DNA of 64,000 nucleotides from Thermus caliditerrae (GTDB taxonomy: Bacteria > Deinococcota > Deinococci > Deinococcales > Thermaceae): positions 15,395-79,394 of the forward strand of contig NZ_JAKEDT010000004.1 of NCBI RefSeq assembly GCF_021462525.1, given 5' to 3'. Below are positions 37,131 to 45,954 of this stretch, in pieces. Below the pieces are notes generated by a model, which saw only the letters and a program-made list of their open reading frames with translations, searched no databases and had not been told where the DNA came from. The translations under genes and the position numbers were made by a program. The stretch's first letter is position 1. Each line of letters begins with the position of its first letter.

Positions 37131-40100
37131 ATGCGTCCCATCACCGTGGACGGCAACGAGGCGGTGGCCCGGGTGGCCTACCGCCTAAGTGAGGTGATCG
37201 CCATTTATCCCATAACCCCGTCCAGCCCCATGGCGGAGCTTTCCGACGAGTGGGCGGCCAAGGGGGAGCCCAACCTCTTCGGGCTGGTCCCCAAAGTGGT
37301 GGAGATGCAGTCCGAAGGCGGGGCGGCGGGGGCCCTTCACGGGGCTTTGCAGGAAGGGGTTTTGGCCACCACCTTCACCGCCAGCCAGGGCCTTCTCCTC
37401 ATGATTCCCGACATGTACAAGATCGCCGGGCAGGCCCTGCCCGGCGTGATCCACGTGGCGGCTAGAGCCCTGGCCACCCACGCCCTTTCCATCTTCGGGG
37501 ACCACCAGGACCTCTACGCGGTCAGGCCCACGGGGTGGGGCCTCCTGGTTTCGGACTCGGTGCAGGCGGCCCAGGACCTAGCGGCCATCGCCCACGCCTC
37601 CGCCTTGCAGGCCAGCCTTCCCGTCCTCCACGCCATGGATGGCTTCCGCACCTCCCACGAGGTGCAGAAGATCCTGCCCCTTTCTGACCGGGAGCTCAGG
37701 GCCCTCTTCCCCTTTGAGGCCCTCGAGGCCTTCCGTAAGCGCGCCCTTACCCCCGAGGCTCCGGTGATCCGCGGCACGGCGCAAAACCCCGACCACTACT
37801 TCCAAAACCGCGAGGCCATTAACCCCTACTACCGCCGCTTTCCCCAGGTGGTGGCCGAGACCATGGCCCGCTTCGGGGAGATCACCGGGCGCCGCTACCT
37901 CCCCTACGAGTACTTCGGCCACCCGGAGGCGGAAAGGGTGGTGGTGGTCATGGGCTCGGCCTCCTGGGCGGTGGAGGAGGCGGTGGAGTACCTCATCCGG
38001 CGCGGGGAGAGGGTGGGGATGGTTCGCGTAAGGCTCTACCGGCCCTTCCACCCGGAGGCTTTCCTGGATGCTTTTCCCAAGTCGGTGCGAAAGGTGGCCG
38101 TCTTGGACCGGGGCAAGGAGCCCGGGGCGGTGGGGGAGCCCCTCTTCCAGGAGGTGGCGGCGGCCTTCGCCCTCAGGGGCGGGGAGGTGCCAGTTCTCGT
38201 GGGCGGGCGCTACGGGCTTTCCTCCAAGGAGTTCACCCCGGCCATGGCCCTTGGGGTCTACGAGGAGCTCCATAAGGAGCGCCCCCGGCACGGCTTCACC
38301 GTGGGCATTGTGGACGACGTGACGGGCACGAGCCTTCCTTACCCCGAAGTGGACTTTGAGGACCCGGCCTCGGTGCGGGCGGTCTTCTTCGCCCTGGGGG
38401 CGGACGGCACCGTGAGCGCCAACAAGAACACCATCAAGATCATCGGTGAGGAGACGCCCCTTTACGCCCAAGGGTACTTCGTCTACGACTCCAAGAAATC
38501 GGGCTCCCGCACGGTGAGCCACCTGCGCTTCGGTCCCAACCCCCTGAACAAGCCCTACCTGGTGCGGCGGGCGAACTTCGTGGGCATCCACCAGTGGGGC
38601 TTTCTGGAGCGCCTGCCCATGCTGGACGTGGCGGAGGAAGGGGCCACGGTCCTCATCAACAGCCCTTACCCCAAGGAGGAGGTCTGGGACCGCCTGCCCA
38701 ATCCCGTGCAGGAGGAAATCCTCAGAAAGAAGCTCAAGGTTTACGTGGTGAACGCTTACGACCTGGCTCGCCAGGTGGGGTTGCCGGGGCGCATCAACAC
38801 CATCATGCAGGCGGCCTTCTTCAAGCTTTCCGGGGTGCTCCCTGAGGAAGAGGCCAAGGCCCGCATCAAGAAGGGCATTGAGAAGAGCTACGGCAAGCGG
38901 GGCCGATCGGTGCTGGAAAGGAACTTCCAGGCGGTGGAGCTGGGTTTTGAGGCAGTGGAGCCCCTGCCCATACCCGGAAGGATCACCTCGGAAAAGGAAC
39001 TGGTGCCCCCTATGGTGGACCACCCGCCTGCCTTTGTGCGGGAGGTGCTTGGGCCCATTGCCCTGGGGCTCGGCGACGCCTTGCCGGTTTCCGCCTTTCC
39101 CCCGGATGGAACCTACCCCACGGGCACCGCCCGGTACGAGAAGCGGGGCATCGCCGAGTTCGTGCCCACCTGGGACCCGAAGGTGTGCGTGCAGTGCGGG
39201 AAGTGCGTCTTGGTCTGCCCCCATGCGGTGATCCGGGCCAAGGTGGTGCCCGAGGAGGCCTTGGCGGGCGCCCCTGAGGGCTTCCCCCACCGCAAGGCCA
39301 TGTGGAAGGAGCTTTCCGGGGAGTTTACCCTGGCGATCAGCCCGGACGACTGCACGGGGTGCTCCCTTTGCGTGGAGGCCTGCCCGGCCAAGGACAAGAC
39401 CAACCCCAGCCGCAAGGCGCTGAATATGGCGACGCGCCTCGAGGTCCGGGAGGAGATGAACCGCCACTGGGACTTCTTCCTCTCCCTTCCGGAAACCCCC
39501 AGGGCGGGCCTCAAGCTCCACACCGTGAAGGATGTGCAGCTTCTGGAGCCCCTCTTTGAGTTCCCCGGGGCCTGCGCGGGCTGCGGGGAAACCCCCTACC
39601 TGAGGCTCCTCTCCCAGCTCTTCGGGGACCGCCTGGTCGTGGCCAACGCCACCGGGTGCAGCTCCATCTACGGGGGGAACCTGCCCACCACCCCTTGGAG
39701 CAAGAACCGGGAGGGCCGGGGCCCCGCCTGGGCCAACTCCCTCTTTGAGGACAACGCCGAGTTTGGCTTGGGGATGCGCCTCGCCCTGGACAAGAAGGCG
39801 GAGTACGCCAGAAAGCTTTTGCCCGAGTTCCGTGAGGTGCTGGGGGAGGAGCTTTTGGCGAGGCTCCTTAAGCCCGTGGGGCCAGAGGAGGTGGAGGCTA
39901 GGCGCCAGGATGTGGCCCTCCTGCGGGAGCGGCTTGGGGCCCTGAAGGACCCCCGGGCCAAGGACCTCCTGGCCATTGCCGATGCCCTCATTCCCCACTC
40001 GGTCTGGATTGTGGGCGGGGACGGCTGGGCCTACGACATCGGCTACGGCGGCCTGGACCACGTGCTCTCCAGCGGGGCCAACGTGAAGGTCCTGGTCCTG

Positions 40101-40637
40101 GACACCGAGGTCTACTCCAACACCGGCGGGCAGGCCTCCAAGGCCACGGGACTCGGGGCGGTGGCCAAGTTTGCCATGGCGGGCAAGGCCACGCCCAAGA
40201 AGGACCTGGCCTTCATGGCCATGAGCTATGGGCATGTGTACGTGGCCCAGATCGCCATGGGGGCGAACGATGCCCACACGGTGAAGGCCTTCCTCGAGGC
40301 CGAAGCCCACCAAGGCCCCGCCCTCCTCATCGCTTACAGCCACTGCATCGCCCACGGCATCGACATGGCCAAGGGCATGGACCATCAGAGAATGGCGGAG
40401 CGTAGCGGATACTGGCCGCTTTTCCGCTACCTCCCCGGCCAGGGCCTCTTCCTGGACTCCAAGCCCCCCACCCTGCCCCTCAGGGAGTACCTCTACGCGG
40501 AAAACCGCTACCGCCTCCTGCTCCAGACCCACCCTGAGGGAGCTGAGGCCTTCTTGAAGCTGGCGGAAGAGGCGGTGCGGGAGCGGTGGGAGCGGCTTAC
40601 GCGTTTGGCGGCCCAGAAAGAGGCCGTCCTGGGTTAA
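37131..40637 (+). CDS. nifJ: Pyruvate:ferredoxin (flavodoxin) oxidoreductase, single-chain
   Basis: Converts pyruvate and CoA to acetyl-CoA and CO2, reducing ferredoxin. All domains are fused in 1168 aa, normal for the homodimeric type. The N-terminus has AIYPITPSSPMAELSDEWAA; a ferredoxin-like region has two 4Fe-4S motifs (CVQCGKCVLVCPHAVI near 685 and CTGCSLCVEACPAKDK near 742); the proximal-cluster and TPP part follows (ACAGCGETPY, NATGCSSIYGG, VGGDGWAYDIGYGGLDHV, EVYSNTGGQASKAT). I use ATG 37131 because GAAGAGGTGA is correctly spaced; GTG 37122 is possible. It is followed after 11 bp by a DHOD-like gene with which it is often paired. Confidence 0.95.
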   Translation: MRPITVDGNEAVARVAYRLSEVIAIYPITPSSPMAELSDEWAAKGEPNLFGLVPKVVEMQSEGGAAGALHGALQEGVLATTFTASQGLLLMIPDMYKIAGQALPGVIHVAARALATHALSIFGDHQDLYAVRPTGWGLLVSDSVQAAQDLAAIAHASALQASLPVLHAMDGFRTSHEVQKILPLSDRELRALFPFEALEAFRKRALTPEAPVIRGTAQNPDHYFQNREAINPYYRRFPQVVAETMARFGEITGRRYLPYEYFGHPEAERVVVVMGSASWAVEEAVEYLIRRGERVGMVRVRLYRPFHPEAFLDAFPKSVRKVAVLDRGKEPGAVGEPLFQEVAAAFALRGGEVPVLVGGRYGLSSKEFTPAMALGVYEELHKERPRHGFTVGIVDDVTGTSLPYPEVDFEDPASVRAVFFALGADGTVSANKNTIKIIGEETPLYAQGYFVYDSKKSGSRTVSHLRFGPNPLNKPYLVRRANFVGIHQWGFLERLPMLDVAEEGATVLINSPYPKEEVWDRLPNPVQEEILRKKLKVYVVNAYDLARQVGLPGRINTIMQAAFFKLSGVLPEEEAKARIKKGIEKSYGKRGRSVLERNFQAVELGFEAVEPLPIPGRITSEKELVPPMVDHPPAFVREVLGPIALGLGDALPVSAFPPDGTYPTGTARYEKRGIAEFVPTWDPKVCVQCGKCVLVCPHAVIRAKVVPEEALAGAPEGFPHRKAMWKELSGEFTLAISPDDCTGCSLCVEACPAKDKTNPSRKALNMATRLEVREEMNRHWDFFLSLPETPRAGLKLHTVKDVQLLEPLFEFPGACAGCGETPYLRLLSQLFGDRLVVANATGCSSIYGGNLPTTPWSKNREGRGPAWANSLFEDNAEFGLGMRLALDKKAEYARKLLPEFREVLGEELLARLLKPVGPEEVEARRQDVALLRERLGALKDPRAKDLLAIADALIPHSVWIVGGDGWAYDIGYGGLDHVLSSGANVKVLVLDTEVYSNTGGQASKATGLGAVAKFAMAGKATPKKDLAFMAMSYGHVYVAQIAMGANDAHTVKAFLEAEAHQGPALLIAYSHCIAHGIDMAKGMDHQRMAERSGYWPLFRYLPGQGLFLDSKPPTLPLREYLYAENRYRLLLQTHPEGAEAFLKLAEEAVRERWERLTRLAAQKEAVLG

Positions 40638-40648
40638 GGAGGGTGGGT

Positions 40649-41647
40649 ATGGAGCTTAGGACCACGTACATGGGCTTGGCCCTGGAGCATCCTTTGGTGG
40701 CTTCCGCCTCGCCTCTCACCGAGAAGTTGGACGGGTTCTTGCGCCTGGAGGACGGGGGGGCGGCGGCCATCGTCATGCACTCCCTTTTTGAGGAGCAGGT
40801 GACCCTCGAGGAGGAGATGCTGGACCACTACCTCCACTACGGTCACGAGAGCTACGCTGAAGCCCTAAGCTATTTCCCCAAGGCCCACGAGTACCGCCTG
40901 ACCCCCGAGCGGCACCTGGACCTCCTCGCCCGCGCCAAGGAGCGGGTGTCCGTCCCCATCATCGCCAGCATCAACGGGGTGAGCCGGGGGGGCTGGGTGG
41001 AGTACGCCAAGCTTCTGGAAGACGCAGGGGCAGACGCTATAGAGCTCAACCTCTACTACATTCCCACCGACCCCACCCTTTCCGGGGCGGAAGTGGAGGC
41101 CATGTACCTGGATACCATCCGGGCGGTGGTGGAAAGCGTGCGCATCCCCGTGGCGGTTAAGGTGGGGCACGCCTTCACCGCCTTCGCCCACTTCGCCAAA
41201 CAGGTGGAAGCCACAGGGGCCCGGGCCCTGGTCCTCTTCAACCGCTTCTACCAACCCGACTTCGACCTGGAGACCCTTTCGGTGGTGCCCACCCTGAGCC
41301 TTTCCCGCCCCTACGAGGCCCTTTTGCGCATCCACTGGATCGCCCTCCTCTACGGCCGGGTCGGCCTGGAGCTGGCCTTGACGGGGGGTGTGCATTCGGG
41401 AAAGGAGGCGGCCAAGGGGCTTTTGGCTGGGGCGCAGGTGGTGATGATGACCTCGGCCGTCCTGGAAAAGGGGCCCGGGCACTTCCGTACCGTACTGGAG
41501 GAACTCAAGACCTTTATGGAGGAAAAAGAGTACGCAAGCGTGGGGGAGATGCGGGGGGTGATGAGCTACCTTAAGGTGGCGGAACCCGCCGCCCTAGAGA
41601 GGGCCAACTACCTTAAGGTTCTGGGCTCGTATCGCCTTCTTCCCTGA
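40649..41647 (+). CDS. Dihydroorotate-dehydrogenase-like flavoprotein paired with PFOR (332 aa)
   Basis: TIM-barrel flavoprotein of the DHOD family. It begins MELRTTYMGLALEHPLVASA, with IIASINGVSRGGWVEYAKLL, DAIELNLYY, PVAVKVGHAF and LTGGVHSGKEAAKGLLAGAQ (the last being the FMN phosphate loop). Members of this branch are commonly encoded beside pyruvate:ferredoxin oxidoreductase, and their substrate is not established; pyrimidine synthesis is unlikely here. AAGGAGGGTG precedes ATG 40649, 11 bp after the nifJ stop, so it is one operon. The 3' end overlaps the convergent HARE-like gene by 35 bp. Confidence 0.85.
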   Translation: MELRTTYMGLALEHPLVASASPLTEKLDGFLRLEDGGAAAIVMHSLFEEQVTLEEEMLDHYLHYGHESYAEALSYFPKAHEYRLTPERHLDLLARAKERVSVPIIASINGVSRGGWVEYAKLLEDAGADAIELNLYYIPTDPTLSGAEVEAMYLDTIRAVVESVRIPVAVKVGHAFTAFAHFAKQVEATGARALVLFNRFYQPDFDLETLSVVPTLSLSRPYEALLRIHWIALLYGRVGLELALTGGVHSGKEAAKGLLAGAQVVMMTSAVLEKGPGHFRTVLEELKTFMEEKEYASVGEMRGVMSYLKVAEPAALERANYLKVLGSYRLLP

Positions 41648-41861
41648 GGGCGTAAAACCCCTTTCCCAGGGCCACCACCGGGCTTCTGGACCAACGGGCT
41701 AAGGCGGAAAGCCGGATCTTGGCGATCTTTTCCGGCTCCTTTACCTCGGCCCAGAGCCCCGCTTCCTTCAAGCGGCGGCCCACCTCGGTGTAGTGAAGAG
41801 GGCGGCCCTCCTGTTTCAGCATCTCCAAAACCGCCTTGCGGAACCGGTCCGGTGGAGGCAT
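41613..41861 (-). CDS. Small HARE-HTH-like protein (82 aa)
   Basis: It reads like the HARE-HTH winged-helix domain (HB1/ASXL/restriction-endonuclease HTH): PLHYTEVGRRLKEAGLW, then an Arg-rich ARLSA-type helix (KIRLSALARWSRSP) and VVALGKGFYALR at the end. Such domains are thought to recognise modified or damaged DNA and are usually fused to nucleases, RNA polymerase delta or helicases; here it stands alone. The ATG lies 10 nt from a minus-strand TATACT. It is divergent from PolX, so a repair or DNA-surveillance link is possible but unproven. Confidence 0.6.
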   Translation of the reverse strand: MPPPDRFRKAVLEMLKQEGRPLHYTEVGRRLKEAGLWAEVKEPEKIAKIRLSALARWSRSPVVALGKGFYALREEGDTSPEP

Positions 41862-41871
41862 GGGCAGGCCC

Positions 41872-41887
41872 AGTATACCCGTATAGT
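41872..41887. promoter_or_regulatory. Divergent -10 elements between the HARE-like gene and polX
   Basis: Minus strand TATACT (41872-41877) serves the 82-aa gene (ATG 41861). Plus strand TATAGT (41882-41887) ends 6 nt before the polX ATG at 41894 and predicts a leaderless message. The two -10 boxes are 4 bp apart. Confidence 0.6.
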
Positions 41888-41893
41888 GAGGGC

Positions 41894-43621
41894 ATGAGGA
41901 ACCAGGAGCTGGCCCGCCTCTTTGAGGAGATCGGGCTCATGAGCGAGTTCTTGGGGGATAACCCCTTTAGGGTGCGGGCCTATTACCAGGCGGCTCGCAC
42001 CCTGTATGACCTGGATACTCCCATTGAGGAGGTGGCCAAGGGAGGAAGGGAAGCCCTGCTGGCCCTTCCCGGGATTGGGCCCGATCTGGCGGAAAAGATC
42101 TTGGAGTTTATCAAAACCGGGGAGATTAGAAAGCACCGGGAGCTTGCAGAGCGGGTGCCAAAGGGGGTTTTGGCGGTGATGGAGGTGCCCGGGGTGGGGC
42201 CCAAGACTGCCCGGCAGCTCTACGACGAGCTGGGCATCGACTCCCTGGAAAAACTAAGGGAAGCCCTGGATAGGGGCGATCTCCTTCGCCTGAAGGGCTT
42301 TGGCCAGAAGAAGGCCGAGCGCATCCGAGAGGGCCTGGCCCTGGTGCAGGTGGCGGGCAAGCGAAGGCCCTTGGGAGCGGTGCTTTCCTTGGCGAGAAAC
42401 CTCCTTGCTGCCATCTGGGATCTGCCCGGGGTGGAGAGGGCGGAACTTTGCGGGTCCGCCCGACGGTATAAGGACACGGTGGGGGACCTGGACTACCTGG
42501 TGGCCAGCGAAAGAAGCGAGGAGGTGGTGAAGGCTTTTGTGAAGCTTCCTCAGGTGAAGGAGGTGTACGCCCAGGGCAAGGAGCGGGCCACGGTGTTTTT
42601 GAAAAACGGCCTCCAGGTGGACCTGAGGGTGGTGCCGCCCGAGAGTTGGGGCTCCGGGCTCCAGTACCTCACGGGGAGCAAGGAGCACTCCATCCGGCTC
42701 CGGGGCCTTGCCCAGGAAAGGGGTTTGAAGCTTTCCGAGTACGGGCTTTTCCGCGGGGAGGAGCGCCTGGCTGGGGAGACGGAGGAAGGGATTTATGAAG
42801 CCCTGGGCCTCCCCTTCATCCCCCCACCCCTTAGGGAGGACCACGGGGAGATCGAGGCGGCCCTCGAGGGCCGTCTTCCTACCCTTCTGGAGCTTTCCCA
42901 GGTGAAGGGGGACCTCCAGGTCCACTCCACCTACTCCGATGGGCAAAACTCCTTGGAGGAGCTCTGGGAGGCGGCCAAGGCCCTGGGCTACGAGTACCTG
43001 GGGGTCACCGATCACTCCCCGGCGGTGCGGGTGGCGGGGGGGCCTTCCCCGGAAGAGGCCCTGAAGCGCATCGAGGCCATCCGCCGCTTCAACGAGGGCC
43101 ACGGCCCCCCCTACCTGCTGGCGGGGGCCGAGGTGGACATCCGGCCCGATGGTTCCCTGGACTACCCGGACTGGGTTTTGCGGGAGCTGGATCTGGTCCT
43201 CATTTCCATCCACTCAAGCTTTAAGCTTTCCAAGGCCGAGCAGACCAAGAGGATCCTACGGGCCCTGGAGAACCCCTTCGTGCACGTGCTGGCCCACCCC
43301 ACGGCCCGCTTGATCGGCCGGAGGCCCCCCATCGAAGTCGACTGGGAGGCCATCTTCCGCAAGGCCAAGGAGCGGGGGGTGGCGGTGGAGATCGACGGCT
43401 ACTACGACCGCATGGACCTCCCCGACGACCTGGCCCGGATGGCCTACGGGATGGGGCTTTGGATCAGCCTCTCCACCGACGCCCACCAAGTGGATCACCT
43501 GCGCTTCATGGAGCTAGCGGTGGGCACGGCGCAAAGGGCCTGGATCGGACCCGAGAGGGTGCTGAACACCCTCTCCTACGAAGACCTTATGGCTTGGCTC
43601 AAAGCCCGGCGAGGGCCTTAG
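41894..43621 (+). CDS. polX: Family X DNA polymerase / 3'-5' exonuclease PolX (575 aa)
   Basis: Base-excision-repair polymerase. N-terminal HhH region: LLALPGIGPDLAEKILEFI and VMEVPGVGPKTARQLYDELG. Nucleotidyltransferase core: LCGSARRYKDTVGDLDYLVA carries the catalytic Asp pair, with a third Asp in GLQVDLRVV. C-terminal PHP nuclease: LQVHSTYSDG (near 342), LGVTDHSPAV, GAEVDIRPDG, ISIHSSF, HVLAHPTARLIGRR, EIDGYYDR and LSTDAHQVDHL, so the metal-binding His/Asp set looks complete and 3'-5' exonuclease activity is expected. The length equals that of T. thermophilus PolX as I recall. The 3' end overlaps the convergent UDG gene by 23 bp. Confidence 0.95.
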   Translation: MRNQELARLFEEIGLMSEFLGDNPFRVRAYYQAARTLYDLDTPIEEVAKGGREALLALPGIGPDLAEKILEFIKTGEIRKHRELAERVPKGVLAVMEVPGVGPKTARQLYDELGIDSLEKLREALDRGDLLRLKGFGQKKAERIREGLALVQVAGKRRPLGAVLSLARNLLAAIWDLPGVERAELCGSARRYKDTVGDLDYLVASERSEEVVKAFVKLPQVKEVYAQGKERATVFLKNGLQVDLRVVPPESWGSGLQYLTGSKEHSIRLRGLAQERGLKLSEYGLFRGEERLAGETEEGIYEALGLPFIPPPLREDHGEIEAALEGRLPTLLELSQVKGDLQVHSTYSDGQNSLEELWEAAKALGYEYLGVTDHSPAVRVAGGPSPEEALKRIEAIRRFNEGHGPPYLLAGAEVDIRPDGSLDYPDWVLRELDLVLISIHSSFKLSKAEQTKRILRALENPFVHVLAHPTARLIGRRPPIEVDWEAIFRKAKERGVAVEIDGYYDRMDLPDDLARMAYGMGLWISLSTDAHQVDHLRFMELAVGTAQRAWIGPERVLNTLSYEDLMAWLKARRGP

Positions 43622-44261
43622 CCCTTAGGAGGACTTCCAGGAACATCTCCCGGGTGAGCCGGCCCGTCTGGGTGTTCTGCCGGGAGACGTGGTAGCTGGC
43701 GAGGAGGTGCCTCCCCTGGGGCAGGGGGTAGTGGGCCCCGTGGAAGAAGGGGTGGGCCGACTTCTTCAGGCCGAAGTGGTCCAGGAGGGCCTCGAGGGCC
43801 ACCCTTCCCAGGGCGAGGTAGACCCGGGCCTCCGGCAAAAGCCCAAGCTCCACCCGGGTCCAAGCGCTGCAGGCCAGGAGCTCCTCCCGGGTGGGCTTGT
43901 TCCCCGGCGGGGCGCAGCGCACGGCCGCGGTGAGGTAGACCCCCAAGAGCCTGAGGTCGTCCCCGGGTTCGCTCTCCGGCTTGCTGGAAAGCCCCGCCTG
44001 GTGAAGGAGGGGGTAAAGGAAGGCCCCGGAGGCGTCCCCGGTGAAGGGACGGCCCGTGCGGTTGGAGCCGTGGGCCCCGGGGGCCAGGCCGAAGAGAACC
44101 AGCCGGGCCTGGGGGTCTCCGAAGCCGGGGACGGGCCGGGCCCAGTAGCTCTCCCCCCAGTGGGCCCGTTTGGTTCCCGCCACTCCCTCCCGCCAGGCCA
44201 CCAGGCGGGGGCAGAGGCGGCAGGCGGTGAGGGATTGGCGGAAGGCGTCGAAGCGGTTCAT
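43599..44261 (-). CDS. udgB: Uracil-DNA glycosylase, family 5 (UDGb), 220 aa
   Basis: Removes uracil and some other deaminated bases from DNA. Cysteines for a 4Fe-4S cluster: CRLCPRL near the N-terminus, then VRCAPP and LACSAW. Motif 1 reads GLAPGAHGSNRTGRPFTGDA; family 5 lacks the catalytic Asp/Asn of family 1 at that site. Motif 3 is SYHVSRQNTQTGRLT. The sequence closely matches the second UDG of T. thermophilus from memory. I start at MNRFDAFRQ; the longer upstream frame is low-complexity Pro/Ser/Thr read from the neighbouring gene. Tail-to-tail with polX, so two repair genes are clustered. Confidence 0.93.
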   Translation of the reverse strand: MNRFDAFRQSLTACRLCPRLVAWREGVAGTKRAHWGESYWARPVPGFGDPQARLVLFGLAPGAHGSNRTGRPFTGDASGAFLYPLLHQAGLSSKPESEPGDDLRLLGVYLTAAVRCAPPGNKPTREELLACSAWTRVELGLLPEARVYLALGRVALEALLDHFGLKKSAHPFFHGAHYPLPQGRHLLASYHVSRQNTQTGRLTREMFLEVLLRAKALAGL

Positions 44262-44267
44262 ACTCCC

Positions 44268-44298
44268 AAAGGATAACCCCCGGGCCGAAGCCCGGGGG
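44268..44298 (-). terminator. UUCG-loop terminator of the GYWKxH lipoprotein gene; overlaps the udgB -10
   Basis: Minus strand: 9-bp stem CCCCCGGGC/GCCCGGGGG (44277-44298) with a TTCG tetraloop, followed by TTATCCTTT, 15 bp after the lipoprotein stop. The TATCCT in that T-rich tail (44270-44275) ends 8 nt before the udgB ATG and can act as its -10. Confidence 0.75.
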
Positions 44299-44313
44299 AG
44301 CGGACTAGGGCCT

Positions 44314-45873
44314 CTACTCGCTGCAGTGCCCGGGCCCGATGTAGCCCTCGTTGTACCGGGCCAGGAGGTCGGCGTACTGGCGGGCTTGGTTAGTGAGGTT
44401 GCGGGAGAAGGGACCGCTAGGCGTGTAGGTGGAGAAGTATTCGTTGGCCCAGGCCAGGGCCACCTCCACTTCCGACGGGGTGGCCGCCCCATTCAGCTTG
44501 TTCAGCGTGGCGGCGATGAACTGGTGCGCCAGCTGGTAGTAGGGGTTGCCCCCGGAAGGCGGGGTCCAGAGCACCTGGTAGTAGGTCTGGCCCGAGCGGT
44601 AGAAGAGGGTGTCCTCACCTGCGTTGGCGATCCGGTCCCAAGTCTCGTCCCGAGGTTTGGCGGGACCGTACTTGGTGTGGGTCTTCCAGTACCCCTGGGT
44701 GAGGGTGCAGCCTAAGGCACAGGCAGGCACCCGCACGTTCACTGTCCAGGAGGAGGAAACGGAGGTGTTCGTGGTGCTTGTGGTTAAGGTGGCGGTGTTG
44801 GTGAAGGCGTAGTAGGCATCTTGGGGCTGGCACCGGTAGGGGCCAACGTCCAGGGTGTAGGAGAAGGTTTGAGGAGCTTCAGCGAAGGTCACCGTGCCCA
44901 GGTTCCCGTAGCGGTCGTCGGATACCTGCACGCTTCCGTCCACCACGTTCGTAGGTTCACCGAAGGCCACGGGGGCGGTGGCGGTGGCGGTGCGGACCCG
45001 CTCTTCTCCCTGGCGCACGTAGTTCACGGTGGCGGTGTTGGTGCGCCCGACCTTGTCGAGGAGGTTTGCGCTGTAGCTGCAACTCATGGTGCCTCCCGGC
45101 GCCAAGGTGAAGGGCAAGGCCTCGCAGCTCACGCTGGCGGCGATCTCTGGGGAAATCACATCGGATACGCTCTGCACCACGAAGGTGATGGGAGTGTTGT
45201 TGCGGATGGTGATGGTGCCGCTGACGGCGAAGTCCCGTTCTTCAAAGCGGCTAACAGCCACCCGCACCGTGTAGCTTACAGGGAAGACCTGGCCTTCGCT
45301 CAAGGTGATTTCGTTGTGGCTTCCCGTCTTTTGGATCTCCCAGTAGTACTGGCGGGTATAGGTGGTGCGGGCGTCCTTTTCAGCGGCGAGGCGGTACTCC
45401 CAACAGAAGGTCACATGGCTAATCGCGGGGATTTGGCCAGAGTTAGGGTGGTCGGGAGCCCGCAGGCCGCTTCCCGAGGTGGCAGGGGGATCATAGAGGT
45501 AGATGTTGGCGCCGGGGCCGCCTTTCACGATGACAGCGCTCATGGCGATGTTCGCAGACCAGTCAACAAAGCGACCGTCCCCAGAGAAGCTTACGGTGAC
45601 GGTGTTGCCGTAGCTGTCCAGAGAATAAGTGCCGTTAAGGGGCGGGTCTATCTTATAGGCCCCGTCAAAGGGGATTCCTGCCTGGCTGCACTCTTCCACT
45701 GCGTTTCCGGATTGCCAGGTGGGCTTAGGGATGACCTGGGGAGAACTGGAGGCTACTGCGGCAGAGCCTAACCCTTGTTCTGCAGGCGCTTTACCCATCT
45801 GCCCGCCGCAAGCCGCGAGGATCAACGCCAGGGCTACCCCCGCTAGAAACCCGGCGCTTCTTTTGCTTAGCAT
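44314..45873 (-). CDS. Exported lipoprotein with C-terminal GYWKxH domain (519 aa)
   Basis: A type II signal peptide with lipobox ALILAACGG (Cys22) is followed by a flexible Ala/Ser/Gln stretch and then beta-rich repeats of DUF11/Ig character (FAVSGTITIRNNTPITFVVQ; LAPGGTMSCSYSANLLDKVG; NTATVNYVRQGEE). The last 135 residues begin GCTLTQGYWKTH (about residue 390) and contain YYQLAHQFIAATLNKLNG. This cysteine plus GYWKxH motif recurs at the C-termini of many bacterial surface proteins, of unknown function. SD AAAGGAGGCC precedes the ATG. G/C content is a little lower than in neighbouring metabolic genes. Probably surface-displayed. Confidence 0.8.
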   Translation of the reverse strand: MLSKRSAGFLAGVALALILAACGGQMGKAPAEQGLGSAAVASSSPQVIPKPTWQSGNAVEECSQAGIPFDGAYKIDPPLNGTYSLDSYGNTVTVSFSGDGRFVDWSANIAMSAVIVKGGPGANIYLYDPPATSGSGLRAPDHPNSGQIPAISHVTFCWEYRLAAEKDARTTYTRQYYWEIQKTGSHNEITLSEGQVFPVSYTVRVAVSRFEERDFAVSGTITIRNNTPITFVVQSVSDVISPEIAASVSCEALPFTLAPGGTMSCSYSANLLDKVGRTNTATVNYVRQGEERVRTATATAPVAFGEPTNVVDGSVQVSDDRYGNLGTVTFAEAPQTFSYTLDVGPYRCQPQDAYYAFTNTATLTTSTTNTSVSSSWTVNVRVPACALGCTLTQGYWKTHTKYGPAKPRDETWDRIANAGEDTLFYRSGQTYYQVLWTPPSGGNPYYQLAHQFIAATLNKLNGAATPSEVEVALAWANEYFSTYTPSGPFSRNLTNQARQYADLLARYNEGYIGPGHCSE

Positions 45874-45954
45874 AAAGGCCTCCTTTCGATTTCATTGTCC
45901 CCGAGGTGAAGAGAGGCTACAACCGGCCTTTGGTCTAGGTTTAATTCGCTAAAA

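Noticed and set aside
37578-40532. 984-aa antisense frame opposite nifJ
   Set aside because: It is a shadow of a fully motif-complete PFOR gene.
44262-44492. 77-residue upstream extension of the uracil-DNA glycosylase
   Set aside because: Pro/Ser/Thr-rich antisense of the lipoprotein C-terminus; the -10 at 44270-44275 places the start at 44261.
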